DNA of 27,862 nt from JACQFZ01 sp045810625. Lineage in GTDB: Bacteria > Pseudomonadota > Gammaproteobacteria > Acidiferrobacterales > Sulfurifustaceae. The stretch covers positions 1 through 27,862 of the forward strand of contig JBJMVQ010000064.1 in NCBI GenBank assembly GCA_045810625.1, in the 5' to 3' direction. Positions 22,823 to 27,862 of this stretch are shown here, one piece after another (position 1 is the first letter of the stretch; each line of letters opens with the position of its first letter). The notes beneath the pieces are model-generated. The model searched no databases and was not told where the DNA came from. It saw nothing but the letters and a program-made list of their open reading frames with translations. Both the position numbers and the translations under genes were made by a program.

Positions 22823-23695
22823 TCAAACCCGCGTCACGAGATGTTTGCCGAAGAGACCGGAGGGCTTCACCACCAGCACGGCCACGATGATCACCAGCGC
22901 CACCGTCAGCTTGAGCTCGGTACCGACTACGTAAGTGCCCATCACGTTCTCCAGGATACCGACGATGAATCCGCCGATGACGGCGCCCCAAGGATTATCG
23001 ATGCCGCCGAGCAGCGCCGCGGCAAAGCCATAGAGGAGAATGCCGCCCATCATGTTCGGGTCGAGATAGACGATCGGTGCGACCATCATTCCCGCGATCG
23101 AACCGATCGCGCCGGCGAACCCCCATCCAAGCGCGAGCATCCAACCGACGCTGATACCAACGAGCCGGCTCGATGTCGGATTCTGCGCGGCCGCGCGCAT
23201 GGCGAGGCCGAGCGGCGTGAAGCGGAAGAACAAGTAAACCAGGGTGAGCGTCACCAGCGTCACGCCCAACAGCCCGACCTCATGCCCCGACAAGTAGCCG
23301 CTGAAGTACGGTTCTTCCGGAAACGGCGACGGGAAGACCTTTAGCGTGTAGGTGAAGATCCACCCGGCGACGCTGTTTAGAATCACGAGGAGCCCGATGA
23401 AGACCACCACCACGGCGAGCACGGTATCGGTCTTCTCAAACGGCCGGATAATCACGCGCTCGATGATCACGCCGATGGCAAAGGCGATCGCAATCGTCAG
23501 GAAGAACGCCGCCCAGTACGGCATGCCCTTGTCGATCATGCTCCAGGCGATGTACGTCGAGAACATCGCCATTTCGCCCTGAGCGAAATTCACCAAGTGC
23601 GTCGCGTTGTAAATCATCACCAGCGCCAGCGCGACGCTCGCATAGATGCCTCCACTTGCGAGGCCGGAAAAAATTTGATGCAGGAACAGCTCCAC
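22823..23695 (-). CDS. livH: LivH-type ABC transporter permease
   Basis: The second permease, 290 residues with about eight membrane segments. It opens FLHQIFSGLASGGIYASVALALVMIYNATHLVNFAQGEMAMFSTY, the family hallmark for LivH. The coupling region is FRFTPLGLAMRAAAQNPTSSRLVGISV, and the C-terminal half carries LLYGFAAALLGGIDNPWGAVIGGFIVG. The start codon is GTG (23695) with a run of six G as ribosome site. It lies 15 bp after livF and two bases before livM. Confidence 0.93.
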   Translation of the reverse strand: MELFLHQIFSGLASGGIYASVALALVMIYNATHLVNFAQGEMAMFSTYIAWSMIDKGMPYWAAFFLTIAIAFAIGVIIERVIIRPFEKTDTVLAVVVVFIGLLVILNSVAGWIFTYTLKVFPSPFPEEPYFSGYLSGHEVGLLGVTLVTLTLVYLFFRFTPLGLAMRAAAQNPTSSRLVGISVGWMLALGWGFAGAIGSIAGMMVAPIVYLDPNMMGGILLYGFAAALLGGIDNPWGAVIGGFIVGILENVMGTYVVGTELKLTVALVIIVAVLVVKPSGLFGKHLVTRV

Positions 23696-23710
23696 CGCAC
23701 CCCCCTTTTT

Positions 23711-24424
23711 TTAGTAACCGAGATACGACCGACGGACGCTTTCGTCATTGCGAATGACGTCGGCCGAACCCGACATCATCACTCGCCCCGTTTCCAGGAG
23801 ATAAGCCTGATCGGCAACATTGAGCGCGAGCGAAGCGTTCTGCTCGACCAACATCATTGCCACCTTCTCCTCGCGATTGATGGTGCGCAGGATCTGGAAT
23901 ATGTCCTGCACAACCAGCGGCGCCAGCCCGAAGGACGGCTCGTCGAGCAGCAGCAGGCGTGGACGCATCATCAGTGCGCGCGATACCGCGAGCATTTGCT
24001 GCTCGCCGCCGGATAGCGTACCCGCCTGCTGATGACGACGCTGCTTGAGCACCGGGAAGTAGGTGAACATGCGCTCGAAATCGTCGGCGACCTTATGCTT
24101 GTCTTTGCGCGTGTACGCCCCCAGCCGAAGATTCTCCTCGACGGTGAGACCTGCGAACGTGCCCCGCCCTTCCGGCACATGCGCGATGCCGCGCCGGACG
24201 ATACCCTCGGTCGCGCGGCCGTGCACCAGCTCGCCCTCGAAACGCACTTCGCCCGAGGTGCCGCACATGCCGCAGATCGCCCGCAGTGTCGTCGTCTTGC
24301 CGGCGCCGTTCGCTCCGAGCAGCGTGGTGATGCCGCCGGGTTGGATGTTGAAGCTCACGCCATGGAGCACTCGCGTCGGGCCATAAAAAGCATGAAGGTC
24401 TTTGACTTCGAGTAGCGCGGCCAT
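23711..24424 (-). CDS. livF: LivF-type ABC transporter ATPase
   Basis: A 237-residue ATPase: Walker A GANGAGKTT (about 37-45), the ABC signature LSGGEQQMLAVSRAL and Walker B LLLLDEPSFGLAP, then the switch region MMLVEQNAS. The LivF-type features are VPEGRGTFAGLTVEENLRLGAY and the C-terminal SADVIRNDESVRRSYLGY. It pairs with LivG to energise the permeases in the cytosol. Its ATG overlaps the livG stop by one base (TAATG), so translation is coupled. Confidence 0.94.
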   Translation of the reverse strand: MAALLEVKDLHAFYGPTRVLHGVSFNIQPGGITTLLGANGAGKTTTLRAICGMCGTSGEVRFEGELVHGRATEGIVRRGIAHVPEGRGTFAGLTVEENLRLGAYTRKDKHKVADDFERMFTYFPVLKQRRHQQAGTLSGGEQQMLAVSRALMMRPRLLLLDEPSFGLAPLVVQDIFQILRTINREEKVAMMLVEQNASLALNVADQAYLLETGRVMMSGSADVIRNDESVRRSYLGY

Positions 24425-25182
24425 TAGTTGGGCTTCCCGAGATAAGCACGAATCACTTCCGGATTCTTCCGCACCTCCGCCGGCGTGCCGTCGGCGATCT
24501 TGCGGCCGAAGTTGAGGGCGACCACTTTGTCGGAGGTATTCATCACGAGCGCCATGTGGTGCTCCACCAACAGCACCGTGACTTTCAATTTGTCGCGCAC
24601 ATGCCTGATGAGAGCCGCCAGTGCGTTGACTTCCTCGTGGTTCAGCCCGCCGGCCGGTTCATCGAGTAGCAGCAACTTCGGTTTGGCCGCCAGCGCGCGA
24701 CCGAGCTCCACGCGCTTCTGCGTGCCGAACGGCAGGTCCATCACACGCACGTTTGCGACGGATTCGAGATCGAGGAACTCGATCAGCTGCATCGCCGCCG
24801 TATGCAGCGCTTTTTCTTCGCGTTTCACGAGCGGCAGCCGCAGGCTGTTCGCGAAGAAACCGCCGCGGCTGTGACAGTGTCCGCCGGCCATGATGTTTTG
24901 CAGGACGGTCATGGTGCGAAACAGCGCGAGGTTCTGGAACGTGCGCCCGATGCCGAGACGGGCGATGCGATGGATCGGCACGTGGAGCAACGATTGGCCT
25001 TCGAAATGGATGTCGCCTTTCTCGAAGCTGTAAAGCCGGCTCAAACAATTGAACAGCGTGGTTTTACCGGCGCCGTTCGGTCCAATCAGACCGACGATCT
25101 GTCCGCGTTCGACGTCGAAGGACACGCCGTCGAGCGCCGCGATGCCTCCGAAGCGAACAGAGATATCTGAAACCTTGAGCAA
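24424..25182 (-). CDS. livG: LivG-type ABC transporter ATPase
   Basis: A 252-residue ATPase, first gene of the operon. Walker A is GPNGAGKTT, the signature region is LPFGTQKRVELGRAL and Walker B is LLLLDEPAGGLNHEE, followed by LLVEHHMALVMNTSDKVVALNFG. GIGRTFQNLALFRTMTVLQNIMAG and the C-terminal IRAYLGKPN are typical of LivG. The start codon is TTG (25182); GGAG lies about nine bases upstream. The C-terminal tail is the one that contacts the permeases. The upstream gap of 495 bp to the divergent monooxygenase gene holds an inverted repeat at 25239-25252 that may be a control site. Confidence 0.93.
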   Translation of the reverse strand: MLKVSDISVRFGGIAALDGVSFDVERGQIVGLIGPNGAGKTTLFNCLSRLYSFEKGDIHFEGQSLLHVPIHRIARLGIGRTFQNLALFRTMTVLQNIMAGGHCHSRGGFFANSLRLPLVKREEKALHTAAMQLIEFLDLESVANVRVMDLPFGTQKRVELGRALAAKPKLLLLDEPAGGLNHEEVNALAALIRHVRDKLKVTVLLVEHHMALVMNTSDKVVALNFGRKIADGTPAEVRKNPEVIRAYLGKPN

Positions 25183-25677
25183 GGTCTGCCTCTCCTTTGT
25201 TTCGTAATCGTAGTTATTTAAGGAAAAATTTAACGCGCGTTCGAAGTCGAACGAGCTCTACAGACGTCCTTGCCGCTACGCTGCGCTCTCCGACCCGTTC
25301 ACTTCAGGCTTCAAGAAAGACGGGGTGCAAAAGCCGGTCACAATTATTATCCGCCTCGTATTTTCATGACAAAACTGCACGAAGATGCGGCCGGCGTCAA
25401 CATTTCAATGCATTGCACAACACACTTGTGCATGTTCCGTTTCCCTTGGTAGCACGCCGGAGCGCGACTGCATACATCACAACCCTCGTCGGTGACGGTA
25501 AGGTCTCCTACACTCGCCAACGAAATGGAATAAAAACGGCGGACGGGATGTTCGTCGTCGATACGTGGACCGGTCTAATCACGCGGAACGGACGCCGTCA
25601 TTCACCATCACTGCTTGACGGCCCGCCCCGTCCCGGTCTTTATTGCGCTGACAAACCGCCCGGAAGACGCGCGCCTC
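25183..25677. promoter_or_regulatory. Divergent control region of the liv operon and monooxygenase
   Basis: This 495-bp gap has no gene I can support. An AT-rich stretch (25213-25232) lies 30-50 bp upstream of livG and may hold its -10 region. Beside it, GTTCGA-ag-TCGAAC (25239-25252) is a perfect inverted repeat. A second one is described separately at 25414-25432. Both would suit regulator binding between the two divergent units. Confidence 0.45.
25414..25432. promoter_or_regulatory. Inverted repeat TGCACAA-N5-TTGTGCA, possible operator
   Basis: Perfect 7-bp arms, TGCACAA (25414-25420) and TTGTGCA (25426-25432), around a five-base centre. The length and spacing fit a dimeric regulator such as a LysR-, MarR- or GntR-type protein. 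It lies about 245 bp from the monooxygenase start and 230 bp from the livG start. No regulator gene is in the window. Confidence 0.4.
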
Positions 25678-26937
25678 ATGGGCTCTACTGAAGAAGATGT
25701 CATCGTTATCGGGGCTGGCATCGGCGGCCTAACCCTCGCGCTCGCTCTGCACGAGGCCGGCATCGGCGCCCGGGTTTACGAGTCCGTTCCGCAGATCAAA
25801 CCACTTGGGGTCGGCATCAATATACTTCCGCACGCCTCGCGGGAACTGTCCCGCCTCGGCCTGGAGGAGGCGCTGGCGCGCGCCGCCGTAACTACCCGCG
25901 AAGGGGTGTTCTTCAACCGTTTCGGTCAGCTGATTTATCGTGAACCCCTAGGTCGCTACGCCGGTTACGAATGGCCGCAGTACTCGATTCACCGCGGTGA
26001 CCTGCAGTCGATCCTGATCGATGCCGTACGGCAACGTCTGGGAGCCGATCGCGTCGTCGCCGGCTGGAAATGCACCGGGTTCGTGCAAAACGAAGAGTCC
26101 GTCACTACGTATTTCCGCGATACGGTCACGAACGAGGAATTGCCGCCCCGACGCGGCCGAATCCTGGTTGGCTGTGACGGCCTGCACTCGGCCATCCGCA
26201 AACAGCTGCACCCGGACGAGGGAGAACCGCGCTACTCCGGCATAAACATGTGGCGCGGTGTCACCGTCTGGGAGCCGATTCTCTCCGGCGCGAGCATGAT
26301 ACGCGCCGGGTGGTTCACCCACGGCAAAATGGTGATCTACCCGATTCGGAATGACGTTGACGACCGCGGCCGCCAGCTCGTCAACTGGGTTGCCGAAATT
26401 GCGACGGCGCAGTACAAAAAGCGGGACTGGAATCGTCCCGGCGACCTCAACGACTTCATCGCGACGTTCGCCGAATGGCGGTTCGATTGGCTCGATGTTC
26501 CCGCCTTCCTTCGGGCGGCGACGACGGTCCTGGAATTCCCGATGGTCGACCAGGACCCGCTACCGTGGTGGACCCGCGGCCGGGTGACCCTGCTCGGCGA
26601 CGCCGCGCACCCGATGGTGCCCCGCGGTTCGAACGGCGCCGGACAGGCGATACTCGATGCGCGTGCGCTCGCCGACGCTCTCGTGCGCGAGCGCGACCCC
26701 GAGCGGGCGCTAAAGGCATACGAAGCGCAACGCCTGCCCCCGACAACCAGTGTCGTGCTCACGAATCGTTCCAATCCACCCGACGCGATCCTCCGTGAGG
26801 TATACGTGCGAACCGGCGACAAACCGTTCGCACGCATCGAGGACGTTATCAGCCACGAGGAGCTGACTACGCTGTCGGAGGGATACAAACGTATCGCCGG
26901 TTACGATCGCGACACGCTCGGCAATAGACGCGATTGA
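25678..26937 (+). CDS. FAD-dependent aromatic monooxygenase, PhzS-like
   Basis: This 419-residue flavoprotein hydroxylase has the FAD-binding GAGIGGLTLALALHEAGIG (about 12-30), then PLGVGINILPHASREL. It also has the DG motif ILVGCDGLHSAIRKQL and the C-terminal GRVTLLGDAAHPMVPRGSNGAGQAILDARAL. The arrangement closely resembles PhzS, the phenazine hydroxylase of Pseudomonas (PQYSIHRGDLQ, YSGINMWRGVT and FPMVDQDPLPWW match my memory of that protein), and related salicylate-hydroxylase-type enzymes. These use NAD(P)H and oxygen to hydroxylate aromatic rings in the cytosol. No phenazine genes are near, so the substrate is probably a different aromatic compound. I chose ATG 25678, with GGAAGA about ten bases upstream; the frame is open to 25615. 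A TctC-type receptor gene follows after 66 bp. Confidence 0.88.
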   Translation: MGSTEEDVIVIGAGIGGLTLALALHEAGIGARVYESVPQIKPLGVGINILPHASRELSRLGLEEALARAAVTTREGVFFNRFGQLIYREPLGRYAGYEWPQYSIHRGDLQSILIDAVRQRLGADRVVAGWKCTGFVQNEESVTTYFRDTVTNEELPPRRGRILVGCDGLHSAIRKQLHPDEGEPRYSGINMWRGVTVWEPILSGASMIRAGWFTHGKMVIYPIRNDVDDRGRQLVNWVAEIATAQYKKRDWNRPGDLNDFIATFAEWRFDWLDVPAFLRAATTVLEFPMVDQDPLPWWTRGRVTLLGDAAHPMVPRGSNGAGQAILDARALADALVRERDPERALKAYEAQRLPPTTSVVLTNRSNPPDAILREVYVRTGDKPFARIEDVISHEELTTLSEGYKRIAGYDRDTLGNRRD

Positions 26938-27003
26938 ACCCGGTTCACGTGCGTGCCGAGCGTTTGTCGATTTTTTTACAGATGCACGATCAAGGAGAAG
27001 TGG

Positions 27004-27862
27004 ATGCGCAAAATAACTACATCGCTGGCGCTGATCGCATTCGCCGTCATGTTCGCGGGCGAAAGCGCGCACGCCGAGGACGCTTATCCAAGCAAGCCCA
27101 TCAAGATTCTCGTGCCGTTCACGCCGGGCACCGGCATCGACATCCTGGCGCGCGTGCTGGGCCAAAGAATGAACGAGACCTGGAAGGCGCCGGTTGTCGT
27201 CGAGAATCGGCCGGGCGCGAGCGGCAATATCGGTACCGAAGCGGCGGCGCGTTCGCCGGCCGACGGTTATACGCTGCTCATGACGGCGAACACGATCGTG
27301 CTCAACCGCAGCCTCTTCAAACGCATCCCCTATGACCCGATCAAAGACTTCGAGCCGGTCGCGCCGCTCGCCATCGGGAGTCTCGCGCTCGCCGTGCATC
27401 CTTCTGTCAATGCGAAAACGGCGAAGGAACTGATTGATCTCGCCAAAAAGAATCCCGGCAAGCTCAACTACGGCTCGCCCGGCAACGGAACGCCGCATCA
27501 CCTCGCGATGGAACTGTTCAAACAGCGCGCCGGCATCGATCTGACGCACGTGCCGTACAAAGGCTCGGGCGGCGCGGTGCAGGATCTGCTCGGCGGACAG
27601 ATCCAGGTCATGTTCCTCCCGATCCACGTCGCACTGCCGCTCATCGAAACGCACAAGCTCAACCTGCTCGCCGCCGGCGGCACCAAGCGCTCCGCGGTAA
27701 CGCCCGACGTGCCGTCGCTCGCCGAGGCGACCGGCATCGGCGACATCGACGTCGACATCTGGTACGCCCTGTACGTGCCGGCAGGAACGCCGAAGTCGAT
27801 CGTCGAGAAGCTATCGAGCACCACGAACGCTTTATTGAAGAATCCGGAAGTTAAAGAATCGC
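27004..27862 (+). CDS. TctC/Bug-family periplasmic receptor (3' end cut by window edge)
   Basis: The gene starts at ATG 27004 (AGGAG six bases upstream) and is open for 286 codons to the window edge. A signal peptide ends at AHA|ED (near residue 24). The mature part carries YPSKPIKILVPFTPGTGIDILARVLG, VVVENRPGASGNIGTEAAARSPADGYTLL, NYGSPGNGTPHHLAMELFK and VPYKGSGGAVQDLLGGQIQ, all hallmarks of the TctC/Bug family of tripartite tricarboxylate transporter receptors. These bind small carboxylates or aromatic and amino-acid-like ligands. Many members are orphans with no TctA/TctB genes next to them, and none is seen before the edge here. It is probably co-transcribed with the monooxygenase. About 35-40 residues are missing at the end. 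Confidence 0.92.
   Translation, partial: MRKITTSLALIAFAVMFAGESAHAEDAYPSKPIKILVPFTPGTGIDILARVLGQRMNETWKAPVVVENRPGASGNIGTEAAARSPADGYTLLMTANTIVLNRSLFKRIPYDPIKDFEPVAPLAIGSLALAVHPSVNAKTAKELIDLAKKNPGKLNYGSPGNGTPHHLAMELFKQRAGIDLTHVPYKGSGGAVQDLLGGQIQVMFLPIHVALPLIETHKLNLLAAGGTKRSAVTPDVPSLAEATGIGDIDVDIWYALYVPAGTPKSIVEKLSSTTNALLKNPEVKES

Noticed and set aside
26710..27654. Minus-strand open frame opposite the monooxygenase and TctC genes
   Set aside because: The plus strand shows TctC hallmarks and an SD-preceded signal peptide, so the antisense frame is a shadow.
1..27862. CRISPR arrays, tRNA or rRNA genes, insertion sequences or prophage
   Set aside because: No repeat-spacer pattern, tRNA-like cloverleaf, transposase motif or phage structural gene was seen. 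The YvlD protein is only holin-like by family name.

Overview
The window is about 28 kb of GC-rich, densely coded bacterial chromosome. The gene set points to a Gram-negative proteobacterium. A complete livGFHM plus LivK-type ABC importer, a TctC/Bug-family periplasmic receptor, a GspA/GspB (ExeA/ExeB-type) pair and a COX15-type heme A synthase are together most typical of Betaproteobacteria (Burkholderiales and relatives) or a deep gammaproteobacterial lineage. The sequence alone does not settle the class. I see no rRNA, tRNA, CRISPR array, insertion sequence or phage genes. Both ends cut a gene: an SNase-like exported protein on the left and a TctC-type receptor on the right.

Layout, left to right. 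(1) 1-1308, minus: exported SNase-like protein (cut), YvlD-type membrane protein, a single-domain response regulator overlapping it by ATGA, and a 44-residue DUF3096 membrane protein. (2) 1342-4725, minus: a compact operon of a DUF72/YecE protein, a polysaccharide pyruvyl transferase family protein and an FAD-dependent oxidoreductase. (3) 4965-7047, plus: a RibD-C reductase and a BON-SRPBCC membrane-associated protein, converging on a two-CBS-domain protein. (4) 7118-10522, minus: CBS protein, gspB, gspA (possibly preceded by a short leader ORF) and a 74-residue conserved-looking protein. (5) 10523-12390, plus: an AT-rich regulatory region with repeated GATTGGA-like boxes, a 20-codon leader ORF overlapping the next start, and a pentaheme periplasmic cytochrome. 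(6) 12717-15941, minus: rnhB, zinc-ribbon Nudix, TerB-like and ddl, probably one operon. (7) 16083-17693, minus: membrane-anchored phospholipase D/cardiolipin-synthase-like protein. (8) 18100-20412, plus: heme A synthase, then three tandem small paralogous genes of unknown function. (9) 20509-25182, minus: livG-livF-livH-livM-livK, separated from the triplet by a strong bidirectional terminator. (10) 25678-27862, plus: a PhzS-like flavin monooxygenase and a TctC-type receptor.

The right-hand third looks like a small-molecule uptake and oxidation locus: the branched-chain/aromatic-type ABC importer and the TctC receptor flank a PhzS-like hydroxylase, with inverted repeats in the divergent promoter region. 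The rest is mainly envelope, stress and housekeeping functions.

The most interesting unexplained items are: the tandem triplet of small paralogs (19454-20412); the RNase HII whose ribonucleotide-sensing GRG motif reads GVG; the coupled leader ORF in front of the pentaheme cytochrome; and the DUF72/pyruvyl-transferase/FAD-oxidoreductase operon. No element here can be declared a new system from sequence alone. The triplet is the best candidate for an undescribed gene family arrangement.
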